DNA from: Aureobasidium sp. EXF-3400
Lineage: Eukaryota; Ascomycota; Dothideomycetes; Dothideales; Saccotheciaceae
DNA length: 64,000 nt
NCBI GenBank assembly: GCA_024195585.1
Contig: SWBL01000183.1
Location: forward strand, 1 to 64,000
Reading direction: 5' to 3'
Shown piece by piece: positions 23,156 through 34,831 of this stretch. The notes beneath the pieces were generated by a model. That model had not been told where the DNA came from, searched no databases, and worked only from the letters and a program-made list of their open reading frames with translations. The position numbers and the translations under genes were made by a program. How positions within the stretch are numbered: the stretch's first letter is position 1; the number at the start of each line of letters is the position of its first letter.

Positions 23156-24211
23156 ATGGTTCTGCATCTGCTGGGCAAAAAGTCTTGGAATGTCTACAAC
23201 AAAGACAACATCGATCGCGTGCGCCGAGATGAAGCAGCCGCTCAAGCCAGAGAGGAAGAGGCCGAGCGCCGAATGGATCAGGAGGATGCTGCTCGACGCA
23301 TAGCCATCTTACGAAATCAAGTTCCACCACCACTAACAGCGCCATCGTCCCCACCAGGAGAAAGTGCTGCTGCTCGTCCGTCTCGATACGGCCATGATGG
23401 TCGAGATCGCAAACGAAGACGTTTGAGGGGTGAGGATGATACCGATAGGGACATGCGTCTTGCCAGAGAAGACGCTGCTCTCGGGGAAGCTGCTCGTGAA
23501 AAGCTTAGCCACATTGAAGGAGACAGGCATGGGGACAATGTGGCCCTGACAGATCATGCTGGCCATATTCAACTTTTCGCGGCACCCGATGAAAGTACTC
23601 TTCTGGCTGACTCTCGCAACGCCGAAGCAGAAGCTGAGAAGGCGAAAAAGGCACGTGAGTATGAAGACCAATATACCATGCGGTTTTCCAATGCAGCTGG
23701 GTACAAGCAGTCGGCATCTTCGGCACCGTGGTATGTTTCGTCGAGCAAACAAGGTCCCGTGATTCAGGAACCGAGTAAGGATGTTTGGGGCAATGAGGAT
23801 CCGGGTCGTAGGGACAGGGAGCAAACAAAATTGACTTCGAATGACCCAATGGCATTCATGCAAAGAGCACAGACACAACTCAAGCAAGCCGAGACAGACA
23901 GGGAGAAGTGGAAGGTGCAGAAGGAACGAGAATTGAGAGAGCTGGACCAAGCTGAAAAAGAAGAACGACGGAGGAGGAGAGAGCGTCGACACAAACGTGA
24001 TCACAGGGAGAGAGGCCAGAGTGTGGGCAGCCTCGAAGGCTTCTCACTTGATAACCATGACAGAAACGAAGTAACGGGCAGCCATCGCGACAAGAGGGAC
24101 TCGAACAGGCGGCATAGAAGCCGAAGTCGAGATAGAGTTCACAGACATGGTTCTTCACACCGTACACATCGTTGGCGATCAAGGAGTCCCATCAGGAGAT
24201 CTAGAGAATAA
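23156..24211 (+). CDS. CIR_N-domain nuclear protein, LENG1-like
   Basis: A single exon of 351 residues. It opens with the CIR_N domain (MVLHLLGKKSWNVYNKDNI then RVRRDEAAA, residues about 1-37), found in CBF1-interacting corepressor, Cwc25-type splicing factors and LENG1. The rest is highly charged: Arg/Glu coiled-coil stretches (DREKWKVQKERELRELDQ), a short SSAPWYVSS motif typical of LENG1-like proteins, and a C-terminal Arg/Ser-rich tail (RSRSRDR, RWRSRSPIRRS) like that of splicing proteins. A nuclear role in pre-mRNA splicing is therefore inferred, not shown. I chose the ATG at 23156 because the conserved domain starts there. Confidence 0.75.
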   Translation: MVLHLLGKKSWNVYNKDNIDRVRRDEAAAQAREEEAERRMDQEDAARRIAILRNQVPPPLTAPSSPPGESAAARPSRYGHDGRDRKRRRLRGEDDTDRDMRLAREDAALGEAAREKLSHIEGDRHGDNVALTDHAGHIQLFAAPDESTLLADSRNAEAEAEKAKKAREYEDQYTMRFSNAAGYKQSASSAPWYVSSSKQGPVIQEPSKDVWGNEDPGRRDREQTKLTSNDPMAFMQRAQTQLKQAETDREKWKVQKERELRELDQAEKEERRRRRERRHKRDHRERGQSVGSLEGFSLDNHDRNEVTGSHRDKRDSNRRHRSRSRDRVHRHGSSHRTHRWRSRSPIRRSRE

Positions 24212-24267
24212 ATCTGATGCATAATGAGGGTTCGTACTACGTATGGTTCCTTGAAGCACTAGGCTTG

Positions 24268-25855
24268 CTACTTTCGATGATTCGAGCTGCTCCCGCTCGA
24301 GGCTTCGGCATCTGAGTCATGAGCGTAAGAAGGCACCACCGTGGGATCGGCCTCGGCCACATGCTCCGCTGTGCTGATTCTGTCTCTTCTCTTAGACCTG
24401 TCTTCATTCTCCACACCATCACTGTCTCCCATGTGATCTTCATCGTCCTCAGTAGGCACTGCCTGGAAACCTTCTCTATCTGATTCCTTGCCCTTGATGA
24501 AGCTGTCGATGATGTAGTATTGGATGCCGTTCATGGCCACAGGGAAGATGAACATCACAAATGCGATTTGAAGGGCTTCGTTGCCTTCGGTCCAGCGGAG
24601 GACCCAGTCACCAACCCAAGGCAACCATGGGAGCATTGCAAAGAGTAAGAAGACGAACAGCTTCATGCCGAAAAGTCCAAGGAAGTAGATGATAGACTGC
24701 TTGAGCCACCAAGTGACTCGCGGTGGGTTGCCATAATAACCAGACTTGATCGACTCTGGCGGATTTGCGATGGGAGTTTTTGCGAAAAGACTGTGCAAGA
24801 CACGTAACAATATGACAAGGACAGGAATACCAATAGTAGTCTGTGAGTGTATCAGAACCGTTTGCTTCAGGTCGATCATAGTCCACTTACATCGATAGCC
24901 AGATTCAGAAGGTAGAATGAACAAGGATTTGGCATCTTGCCGTCGTCAGCAGTAACAGCAGAGACACTTGCAGAGATATCCTCGGGTTTTGTGCTGGCGA
25001 GATCAAACTTGCCCGATGAGAACATGGACATGCCCAGGTTGGCGAGATGCAGCAGAAAGGTACCGGCCACCTGTTTGGAAACATCAAAGAACCAGATCTT
25101 GAGTGGGCGTCTTGGACGTTCTCTCCAACGCTTGAAAACAAGAGAGAGCAGAGCGAGGGCGCCTAGTGCGGCCTGAACGACCAGGGCAAAAGGACCTAAA
25201 AGCTTACACTCGCCATCTTGTGCTTGCATCATACCCTTAGGACCCTTCTCAGACCCGCTGTCGGACTGTGGAGGTGGTGGAGGGAAATCGTCCTGCGGGA
25301 TCGGAGGCGGTGGTAGCAGTTCTTCAGGCCTGAGGGCAGGCTCTTCAGCCTCGACGGGTACACCAGCTATTTGCATTAGCTCTGTATCGAAGACTTCGAA
25401 GCACGTCAGTACATGTACGATACTTGGGTGATGATGCGAGTGAACGTACCCAAAGTGCTGTCGGGCGGGATTATTCCCAGATCGCTATGTCCATAGGCCA
25501 GTTCTGGGGGAATGACCAGCTTCCTTTTCTCACCAATACACATCTCAAGAAGCCCTTCATCCCATCCTTTTATCACCTCGCCGGCACCAAGCTTGAAGCT
25601 GAGAGGCTCTCCACGACTGTACGACTCATCGAACTTGGTGCCGTCGGACAGTAGCTTGCCACGGTAGTGTACACTAATCTCGTCGCCAGATCTGGTAGGG
25701 CGTTTGCATGTCTTGGGGTTGGCCGTCACGATTTCGAGCCCGTCGGTGGTGACCTTGGTCGTAGGCCCGCTCAAGTGATCATCAGCAGCAAGAACGGCGG
25801 GTACTGAGAGGATAGCAGCCGAGGCGATGAGGAGCGGAAGCTTAGTGGAGCGCAT
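24268..25855 (-). CDS. FKBP-type prolyl isomerase continuous with a STIMATE-like membrane protein
   Basis: The reading frame joins two families. Exons are 25855-25450, 25393-24891 and 24840-24268, giving 493 residues. The N-terminal part has a signal peptide (LLIASAAILSVPAVLA) and an ER FKBP2-like isomerase domain (ISVHYRGKL, GEVIKGWDEGL, KLVIPPELAYG). Its last strand, STLVFDTELMQIAGV, is completed only by splicing into the second exon. The same frame continues without a stop through a Pro-rich linker (LPPPPIPQDDFPPPPPQ) into about five hydrophobic segments of the STIMATE/TMEM110 vacuolar-membrane family, from ECKLLGPFALVVQ to IFPVAMNGIQYYIIDSF. It ends in an acidic cytosolic-type tail. Either this is a true fusion or alternative transcripts separate the two; ATG codons at GMMQAQDGEC could start a separate STIMATE protein. 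Confidence 0.75.
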
Positions 25856-26256
25856 CGTGTCGTAGAGGTTGCCGCTGGTGACACGGCCGTGTCGCAAGTC
25901 GTTGATGATAAGCGACGCTGGCAGAGGCTGCAACAATATGCACGTCTTTGTTCAGACGCGGTCTATTCTGGATCTCGACGCGGTCCTTCAGGAGTGCGGT
26001 CTGCAAGTCAAACGATACTTACTTGCAAGTTGCACGAGAAGGTCTAGGGACGTCAGGTCGAGTGTCACAACCTTTCGGCAGAGCGAGCGCCTCCTGCTGC
26101 TAAATTCGCCGCCGGCAAAACGACATCATGATGGATCCCCGCAAAACTCAAAGACGGGACCCACTTGCCCTTTTGCTCTCCACAGAACAGCCACGACAAG
26201 CCGTTCTCAATGCACAATATCATGTTGATTTTGTCCGCACCAGCAACTCTCCGGCC
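25856..26256. promoter_or_regulatory. Divergent promoter region, FKBP-STIMATE and kinase genes
   Basis: The interval of about 400 bp separates two divergent starts. No specific motif was identified. Confidence 0.4.
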
Positions 26257-27696
26257 ATGCCTCTCAGCTTGACCTTCCTGGAAAGGTTCGAGACCATATC
26301 AAAAGTGTGAGTCATGCGTCAATCAAGACATCCGCTATTGTCAAAGCCCAAACTGCTGACCACCCTTCAGACAAGCGGCCTTCGGGCTTGCAGCTGCCGC
26401 CCTCTCTCCCAGCGATGCACAGCACCAGGCCACGAACCTAGAGCAATCCACTTACGATAACTCGGACAATTTGGTAATCCAAAATACGACATGTCTCTTC
26501 TCGAAAACTTGTGTTTCTGATAGCCTTCATGTCTAGCAAGATTACCAATCTCGTATTGATGCTGTGATCCGTGACTTGTCGTTGAAATCGAGCACACATG
26601 AGCGACCTGCAAAAACATCAGAAGAGCCCCTCGTACTACCACTTGGTGGTGTCAACATTGGTCGTTACACGAATGCAGTACACCATAACGATGGTTTGTT
26701 CTCTGAAGTCTACAAAGCCGTAGCCCAGTCAGGTTGTGGCATCATCGCAAAGACGAATGGCTACGAGAAGCATCCTTGTCTAGTTGCTCTCAAAGTCACT
26801 AATCCGTCTGCCACAGAGCCGCCTCACGATTCTGTGCGCGAGGTACGACTATTGGAACGAGCTCGCCACCAGTTCGTTGTAGAGCTCGTCGAGAGTTTCC
26901 AACAAGCTGGCGGTCGACTTGTGTTGGTATTTCCATTCATGCCGTATACCCTTGACGATCAACTCAGAAAGGGCAAGCTACAATTGAAAGACCAGAAAGT
27001 CGTTCTCTCGCAGTTGATGCAGGGCCTTGAGTACATACACAGCTGCGGGATAATCCATCGAGATATCAAACCCTCCAATATTCTTTTAAGAAGCCCATCT
27101 GGCCCGGCCTATATCTCCGACTTTGGCATCGCATGGTCGGCCGATGATCCCTCGTCTGAACCTGCCAAGGAGAAAATCATGGACGTGGGTACAACAAGCT
27201 ACCGCCCTCCTGAGCTCATGTTCGGTAACCATTGGTATGATGCGAGTCTCGATATGTGGGCAACAGGTTGTGTGGTTGCTCAAGTGGTGAGCTTGGGTCC
27301 TCAGACATTATTTGATTCTGGTGATCTCGGGAGCGACCTTGCCTTGATCAAGAGTATCTTCTCTACGCTTGGAACTCCAGACACTGAAAACTGGCCTGTA
27401 AGTGTGGAACGAGGATCGAGTAGATTGGGCTAGAATCTAACATCTTTTAGGAAGCCAAAAGCCTACCTGACTGGGGCAAGATGGCCTTTGTACAATATCC
27501 TTCGAAAGACTGGAAAGATGTCTTACCTGGTGCTTCAGCGGATGCAGTTGAGCTTGTGCAAAAACTGGTCGTGTACGAAAGCGGTAACAGGATGAAAGCG
27601 GACCAGGTAAACCTCGTTTGCTGTGATTTGCAATCAACTACTAACTTTTGGCAGTGGCAGATGCAAAGCTTCTTTGGCGAGGAACCTAGCTCTTAG
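26257..27696 (+). CDS. Csk1/Cak1-like CDK-activating protein kinase
   Basis: A serine/threonine kinase most like fungal Csk1-type kinases that phosphorylate cyclin-dependent kinases. Exons are 26257-26306, 26371-26473, 26537-27397, 27451-27606 and 27655-27696, giving 403 residues. A short N-terminal extension precedes the kinase domain. The glycine loop is degenerate (HNDGLFSEVYKA keeps only one of the usual three glycines), as is known for Cak1. The ATP lysine is in VALKVT, the catalytic loop is HRDIKPSN (about residue 224), DFG follows, and the activation segment ends in TTSYRPPELMFG. The C-lobe has SLDMWATGCVVAQ. The last intron acceptor (27654) is less certain. Confidence 0.75.
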
Positions 27697-27705
27697 GATC
27701 GGCTC

Positions 27706-27996
27706 TCACAGCCGAGACATAATCTCCTGAAGCCTATGTGTGTCATCGAATCTTATATACCAGTCAAGCAGATCTGGAGTGGATGCCGGTTCTTTGTAGT
27801 CGTCAATGAAAAAACCATACCTTAGATTTTCTTGCTTGCCTCTCACACAGCAGAGAAGCGTATGTCTGTCTCCCAGATTTCCGGCGCATCCGTGCAAGTT
27901 ATGGGTAGCCTGATCCCAACGTATATTTTTCGGCCCTGAGCCTGAGCTAGCTTCGTTCGCTTTGTGAGAATCATCGTCCTTAAGAGACATGGCCAC
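27706..27996 (-). CDS. Small hypothetical ORF
   Basis: A 96-residue frame convergent with the kinase gene, starting MAMSLKDDDSHK and ending RFDDTHRLQEIMSRL. Its composition is protein-like, with a compact second half containing several Cys, Asp and Trp residues, but I recognise no family. It could be a real small gene, the last exon of a larger one, or chance. No signal peptide or membrane segment is seen. Confidence 0.25.
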   Translation of the reverse strand: MAMSLKDDDSHKANEASSGSGPKNIRWDQATHNLHGCAGNLGDRHTLLCCVRGKQENLRYGFFIDDYKEPASTPDLLDWYIRFDDTHRLQEIMSRL

Positions 27997-28427
27997 GTAT
28001 GGGTAGCTGAACGTCTGATCAGCTCGTGCTCATGACGAGTGCATGGAGGCAAGCAGGCAAATGAAGCTATACTTTGGTAGCTGTAGCAATCTTACTCGAT
28101 AATGGGCAAAATCACATGAAACATTAGAGATGTTCGGGCCGCCTGACATGCCAAGTAATAATAAGCTCGCAGCCCAGATTCTCGGGATCACGGATTCTCG
28201 GGGTGACGGTGTTTAATGGTAAACATAGGCGGTGACGACTTGTTTGCAATCCCTTTTGCTGTATTATTCTGTTGTCTTTTCTTCTTGCCTTCTTCTTTTT
28301 CAAGTTAGCACTCTATCAGGGAGTCTTTGTGTTTGATCGGCGTTGCAATTCACCCACCACCTGCAACAACCCCACCCGTATCACAGACATACCAGACGGA
28401 ACAGCGCACAAGACACGAGCAGGCAGC
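27997..28427. promoter_or_regulatory. Upstream region of the Mo25 gene
   Basis: The 3' half is T-rich and pyrimidine-rich (about 28250-28310), as expected for a fungal core promoter. No gene is seen. Confidence 0.4.
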
Positions 28428-29715
28428 ATGGCGTTCTTGTTCGGCCGCAGCAAAGCCAGGTCTAACCAGGAGTTGACCCGGTCGACCAAAGATTTGATAC
28501 TGAAGCTAATTGCTGAGGACAAGCCTTCACAAAAGGTATCCGACCACTACGACCCGAGCGAGCTGGACTGGGCTGACGACGGTCAGATCGAGGAAGAAGT
28601 GGCACGGAATCTTGGCCAGATGAAGGTCATCCTCCAAGGCACGCCCGGTATGCAACAGTCCAGCTGAACAGCAGGCTGGCGCACAGCGACTAACGACTGC
28701 GCGCAGAACTCGACGTCAGCCCCGACCAGGTATTTCAGCTGGTAAACCTCCTCGTTACCGAAGACCTTCTACGAGTTCTCGCCGAGAACATTCACCGTCT
28801 ACCCTTCGAATCGCGCAAAGATACACAAACCATCATCTCCAATGTTCTGCGATACAAGCAACCAGGCGAAGACCAACCGATTGCCCTGCAATACATCATC
28901 ACTACCCGTCCCGAGGTCATTATCGCGCTTTGCAATGGCTACGATCGTCGCGAGAGCGCTATGCCCTGTGGAGGAATATTGAAAGAGGCCTTGAAACATG
29001 ATGCCGTCACTGCTCTGATCCTCTACGACGAACCAAGCCTACATGGTCAACCTCTGGATCTTGGCAGTATCGACACAGATCAACCTGCTTCTGGTCAAGG
29101 TGTATTCTGGAAATTCTTTGACTGGATCGACAAGAGTTTGTTCGAGGTCAGCACTGATGCCTTTGATACTTTCCGCGTAAGTCACTCCTACATCACATGC
29201 CAAATCAAGATACTGATTACGGATGACAGCAAATCCTTGTAAGGCACAAGCCTATGGTCGCCAAGTATATTGACACCAATTTCGACCTCTTCTTTGACAG
29301 ATACAACAACATCCTCATCAAATCAGAGAGTTACGTCACCAAGCGCCAGTCGATTAAGTTGCTTGGTGAGGTTCTGTTGGACCGCCAATTCTACGAGATC
29401 ATGACCCGCTACGTCGAGTCCGGCGATAACCTCAAGCTTATAATGTGGCAGCTTAAGGACGATCGCAAGATGGTGCAGTATGAGGCTTTCCACGTCTTCA
29501 AAATCTTCGCTGCGAACCCCAACAAATCACCCGATGTCAAGCGACTTCTGACCATGAATCGTCAGCGTCTCTTGGATTTCCTGCCTAACTTCCTAGCCGA
29601 CCGCACAGAGGATGACCAGTTCTCGGACGAGAAGAGTTATCTCATCAAGCAGATTAAGTTGTTGCCTCAAACACCTCAGCAACCCAGAACTGCAAGCCAG
29701 GAATCATCGAAATAG
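28428..29715 (+). CDS. hymA: Mo25/HymA family protein (conidiophore development protein)
   Basis: Mo25 (yeast Hym1, Aspergillus HymA) is an armadillo-like scaffold that activates germinal-centre kinases in the RAM/MOR morphogenesis pathway. Exons are 28428-28647, 28707-29176 and 29230-29715, giving 391 residues. The N-terminus MAFLFGRSKAR is typical, followed by helical repeats: ARNLGQMKVILQG, VSPDQVFQLVNLL, LALLIP-like segments, PMVAKYIDTNFDLFF, YVTKRQSIKLLGEVLLDR and MVQYEAFHVFKIFAANPNK. All expected parts are present and the length is normal. The two introns are canonical and short. Confidence 0.93.
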
Positions 29716-30631
29716 AGTCTCGATGCTGGGCAAGCGTCAAGCCACGATCGAGAGTTGGCAAGGAGTATCGCGAACATGGAGTTCAGGCGCAAGCTCGAAG
29801 CTGCCACCGCTAAGAGACTGGCACGAAGAAAGCTTGTCAAATAATGGGAGCCGCGAAGAGTTTTCCGCCAACCTGCTTGAGGACATCAAGAGGGTCAACA
29901 AAAGAAGAGCGGAATCGAACCTCAATGTGAAACTTGGAGAGTGCAGTTGTTGTGTAGGTTGAAGGTTTGCATTGTTATGGCGCAGGATGGCGTTTGGGAC
30001 TTGAGAGAGGAATTTCATTGGTGGGTTTTCTTGTGCTGTCCGTTTCTTGCGAGCGACTTGCGTTTATATTTTGGGTGGAGGTTTTGTTGCATGACAAGAA
30101 GACTCATTGGCTGTTTGTCCAGTCTGGGTTTGTTTTTTTTCGCGAGGCCAATAGCCTTAACAGTGTACACGAGGGGACGGTCATTGTTGCAGCATGTATT
30201 ATCCTCGGGACTTTCTGCTATAGAGCTTGCTCAACCACAAGCATTAGCATTAGCAATTCCCTTGACATCCACCAGGCAGTACAATCGACGATTGACCTTT
30301 AATGTTGGTGTCAAAGCTGGATATAATTATCTCGGTGCCTGACGCAGTAAGTTTGATGAGGCTCTATGCGAGAAACCTGATTATCGATCTTGAGATCGGC
30401 CCGATCTGCCGCTAAGGTCGTATGTGGCAATCTCAAGTGCAGATCATGGACGTTTACCGTAGGGGCGATTCACCGACATCCAATGACTTACATTGTGCAA
30501 AAACATAGAAACACACCTACTCATCAGTCAACAGGACAGAAGGATATGTCTGCTTGCTCCTAGTAAGTGATGCCATCCGGAAGCGCTGGGCAAGCCTCTT
30601 CCTTGGGTCGTCATTTCAACCCTCGCAATGT
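29716..30631. other. Intergenic between HymA and the ArAE-like gene
   Basis: The left part is 3' flank of hymA and the right part the upstream region of the transporter-like gene. A minimal five-codon upstream ORF starts at the ATG at 30546 and ends in TAG at 30561-30563, immediately followed by AAGT. The same bases also read as a splice donor (TA/GTAAGT), so an upstream first exon is possible. Confidence 0.4.
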
Positions 30632-33600
30632 ATGTTCAGAGCCGCTTCCACCACCACGCGCTTACTGCTTACAATCTCGAAGCTCAGAAATGCAACATTC
30701 ATTCTCCCACGGACTGGAGAGCGCGTTAGACGCGCCTTTTCATTGCCTACCCTAGGAGACAATGCCCGTGAAGAAGCTGGTTCATCAGAAGAACGTGAGG
30801 GTCTGTTAAGTACGGATCCAGACGTGTCATCTCCACCAGCTCATGAGCGCAACGCTATACTGAAGCCCTTATACCGCTGGCGGGACCAATCTGTCGATTT
30901 TTGGGCTTCGAACCTAGGACAGGGTATTTTCAAATGTTCTATAGCCTATTTGCTAGGATCTTTGGCCACGTTCCTTCCCTTCATCTCGGCCTTCCTGGGA
31001 AAGCAAGATGGCAAACATGTTGTTGCAACCGTCACAGTGTACTTCCATCCTTCGAGGACAGTGGGCAGCATGATTGAAGCCGTGGGTATCGCTCTGATCG
31101 CCTTTGTATACGCAGCATTCGTGTCCTTCACTAGTATGGCTATCAGTATGGCCCTTGGCAAGCGCGATCTTCTGGTTCTTGGCCATGCAATCGTTTTGGT
31201 GATCTTCTGTGCTGGCGGCCTGGGCTTCATAGGTTGGCTCAAGCAGCGACTTGGTCATCCGACCGTGAACGTAGGGTGCAGTCTCGCCTCTCTGGCGATT
31301 ATCACTATCCTAACCAAGGAAGGTTCTATTCAAGCTGCGAAATTCTCCGAAGAGAAGGTTTTCCAGGTCCTACGCATGGTCCTACTGGGCATGGCGGCCA
31401 CCACGGCAGTCAATCTGCTCATAGAACCTCGATACGCCAAGAGAGAGTTGCACCGCGATTTTGTCAAGATGACCGACTCATTGGGGGACAAACTTATTGC
31501 TATTACGAGAGCATTCTTGACTGGTTCGGAGACGGAGATGCAGGGAGCTGCATACAAGCAAGTTGACAAGGACTGCAAAGCCAATGAGACCTCGATGAAG
31601 AAGAACCTGACTGAGGCCAAATACGAGCATTATATGCTAGGCAGAGAAAAGGAATATCGCATCGAGGTCAAGCTTGTCAAATGTCTACAAGGGCTTTCTC
31701 AGAGTATCGGTGGTCTTTACAGCGCGGCTGACACGCAGTTTGCCCTTATCAAAACTTCACCGCACATCAATCGATCCGACTCGGCAATGGCATCCATGTC
31801 GTCGTCCTTCTTGGGCACTTCGCAGCTTGTGAGCGAACCCGGTGAAATCCGAGGATCCTTGACACCAATTAGTGAGACTCCTGAGTCGCCAGCCGATCAG
31901 CCAATTCCGTTCAGTCCTATAGCTTCGAGCTTTACCAGCAACTTCACAGACAAAAGGCCTTCGTTATCACCTTCTGATATGTTCACGACATTCATAACAC
32001 AGCTAGGACCACCCATGAAGTCATTGGCCTTTACTCTTAAATCGATCTTGGACGAACTGCCGTTCCAATCCGGAACCGACGATGTAATCGCTGTTAATGT
32101 CAACTTCAGAACAAGCCTTGCCCAGGCCATCGAGCTTTTCAACAACGCCAGAAAAGAAGCATTGTCTACATTGTACCGCAACAAGGAGATCACGAATGCC
32201 AAGTCTCTGGAGCGTGTGGCCGATCTAGAAGAAGTTGCTGCGAGCTGCGGGCACTATGCTGCGGCAATGGTCGATTTTGCTGAGGACACTCTCAAGTACC
32301 TGGAAATCTTGGAAGAGCTAAAGGAAGAACTGGAGCAAAAAGACAGAAATCGGTCCTGGAATTGGCTGGCCATCTGGAGGAGACATAGAAATGACAAAAC
32401 AGCAAATGAAGAAGCAGGTCTGTCACTGGTGCATGAAGCCGATGAGGCTTTGACGACCGACATCGTCAAGCCTATCCTCCAGGCGGACACTTTTGCTAGA
32501 GCAGGACGCAACATCAAGGAACCGTTCAGCCACCGACTTTACCGTATGTTCAAATTTATTCGAAGGGACGACATTCGGTTTGCGATCAAGGTTGGTGTGG
32601 GAGCAGCGCTCTTTGCTTTGCCGTCTTTCATGGTGTGGTCTCGACCCTTCTACCAACATTGGCGTGGAGAATGGGGTCTTGTTTCATACATGGTCGTATG
32701 CTCAATGACGATCGGAGCTTCCAACACGACTGGCATCGAACGTTTCATAGGCACAGCTATGGGTGCTGTACTCGCGATTGCGGCCTGGATCATCTCAGAC
32801 GATAGCCCTTGGCTTCTCGGTTTCTTTGGCTGGCTAATGTCGCTTGGCTGTTTCTATATCATCCTGGTGCAGGGCAAGGGACCCATGGGGCGTTTCATCC
32901 TGCTTACATATAACCTATCCGCCCTGTACGCATACTCGCTGTCAGTAAAGGACAACGATGATGACGACGACGAAGGCGGCATAAACCCCGAGATCTGGGG
33001 GATTGTGCTTCATCGTTTCGTGGCAGTCATCGCTGGTTGTATATGGGGCATTGTTGTAACACGAGTGATCTGGCCCATCTCAGCTCGTCGTAAGCTCAAG
33101 AATGGCATCTGCTTGCTTTGGCTACGTATGTCGTTGATCTGGCGCAGAGACCCACTGGCCATGTTCCTCCTCGGCGAGCCCGCGTCGGCATACATGGATA
33201 TACGCGAAGAGTCTGAACTGCAAACCTTCCTTGCGCAACTGGAAGCACTTCGCAAAGCCGCAGCCTCCGAGTTCGAATTCCGAGCTCCGTTCCTTGACAA
33301 AGTGTATGGCAAGATCCTGGAAAGGACGAAACGCATGTTGGACAACTTTCACTCTATGAACATGGTGATAGCCAAGGACCTGAAAGCGAGTCCTGGAGAA
33401 GCAGAAGTGCTCAGGTATACTCGAGCGGAGCGATTTGCGCTGTCGGCGAGAATCAGCCATTTATTTTCTGTGTTGGCTAGTTCGGTCAAGTTGGAGTATC
33501 CGCTGAACGATGTGTTACCCAACATTGATCACACAAGAGACAGACTACTGGCAAAGATCTTTGAGTTCCGAAGGGATGGTGACAAGGCTTCACTTGCGAC

Positions 33601-33786
33601 CGAGGAGGACTATGAGTTGTTGTATGCTTATGGTGAGTCTGAGCAATATAATACACTCGACTACTTGTACTGACATGAACGACAGCACTCGTGACTGGCT
33701 CGCTGGCACAAGAAATCATGGGCGTCAGTGCAGACTTGGAGGAGTTGTTCGGGAAGCTAAACGAAGACAACCTGGCACTGTACTAG
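30632..33786 (+). CDS. ArAE_2/BRE4-like multi-pass membrane protein
   Basis: A large membrane protein with the architecture of the fungal ArAE_2_N / DUF2421 family, which includes yeast Bre4, linked to brefeldin A sensitivity. The transported substrate is unknown. The model has exons 30632-33632 and 33686-33786, giving 1033 residues. The N-terminal block has about six hydrophobic helices (FKCSIAYLLGSLATFLPF, LASLAIITIL). A long, mostly soluble region follows with the repeated pattern found in aromatic-acid exporters. A second FUSC-like helical block then begins near IRFAIKVGVGAALFALPSF and includes LLGFFGWLMSLGCFYIILV. The tail is soluble. The spliced 3' exon restores ALVTGSLAQEIMGVSADLEE. 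The start is uncertain because the frame is open upstream and a 5' exon is possible. Confidence 0.8.
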
Positions 33787-33921
33787 TTGGCACACAACAT
33801 GTTGAGAAATGTCATGAGGTTATCCTCGTCTGATGTGATGTGAAAGGTATCATTGAAGGTTTATGAAAGGTTTATTTTTGGTGTACAACAAAGCGTGCTG
33901 CAAACGTACGGAAGTGAGTGC

Positions 33922-34831
33922 CTATGACTGGTGGTAGTCTCTGGCGAAGATGTCATCAAAGATCTTCTTGTCAACAGCGTACTCGCGGACGTAGTCCTTT
34001 TCCATGTCATGCATGCGCTTTCCAATGAGGACCAGACTGTGCAGAGGCTTGCCCAAGTCAGCGTCGGCCAGTTGTTCCAAGGTACCAGCGACGATTTCTT
34101 GGTCTTCGGCGCCAACGCGGGCGACACCAACAGCGAGTCTGTCCTTTGAGCATATACCCTCACCCTTCTCTTCCTCGGTCTCGATCATCTGTTGGGCGCA
34201 TTGGGCGACGGTCATGAAGCGCGGTGGCTCGTAGACAATTCTGCCTCTGGCCAGGGCTTCGAGGTTGGGCTCCTTGACCTTGATGTCGAGCAGGACCAGA
34301 GTGTGCAGACCCAGAGCGACGTTCTCCTTGACGCGGTCGTAGTAACTGGCGGGCTTCCAGTTGTCTGTGAAGAAGACCATGGAGACGGTCTGGCCGAAGT
34401 TGTAGAGCGAGAGACCGGTGCAACCGACACCAGTGAGGATGGAGGCATTAGGCAGAATGCGAGTAGGGATGTTCTTCTCGCGAGCGCGGATGATGAAGTC
34501 GGTGTGTGTGGTAGCTGAGAAGGGATCGCCAACGACCAAAAAGGCAATGTCGACCTTGTCGGCGCCGTCGAGGATTTCGTCTGACTTGGATTCGACCATC
34601 TCGCGGTCGGCGATGATTACTTCACGGCCATAGTAAGCTTCCTACTGCGATTGCGATTAGTGCATGTTTGCGCGTGCAGAGTGCAAGGTTGCGTACCAGG
34701 ACTTCCTTCTCGACGAGCAGGACAGCGGTATAGGCTTCGAGATAGACACGCTCGGCGCGCTTGATGATCTCGAGACCCTTGACCGACACGTCCTTCTCGT
34801 CTGCCAGACCCAGTCCGATTGCGTAGAACAT
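33922..34831 (-). CDS. DPH5: Diphthine methyl ester synthase
   Basis: This SAM-dependent methyltransferase builds the diphthamide modification on elongation factor 2. Exons are 34831-34697 and 34641-33922, giving 284 residues. The N-terminus [19 protein letters not shown] is the usual substrate-binding start. The second exon begins [18 protein letters not shown]. The SAM-binding core shows [14 protein letters not shown] and the glycine-rich [19 protein letters not shown], and is followed by [13 protein letters not shown]. Length and motifs match the family and nothing is missing. It shares a 292-bp divergent promoter with SPT3. Confidence 0.95.
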
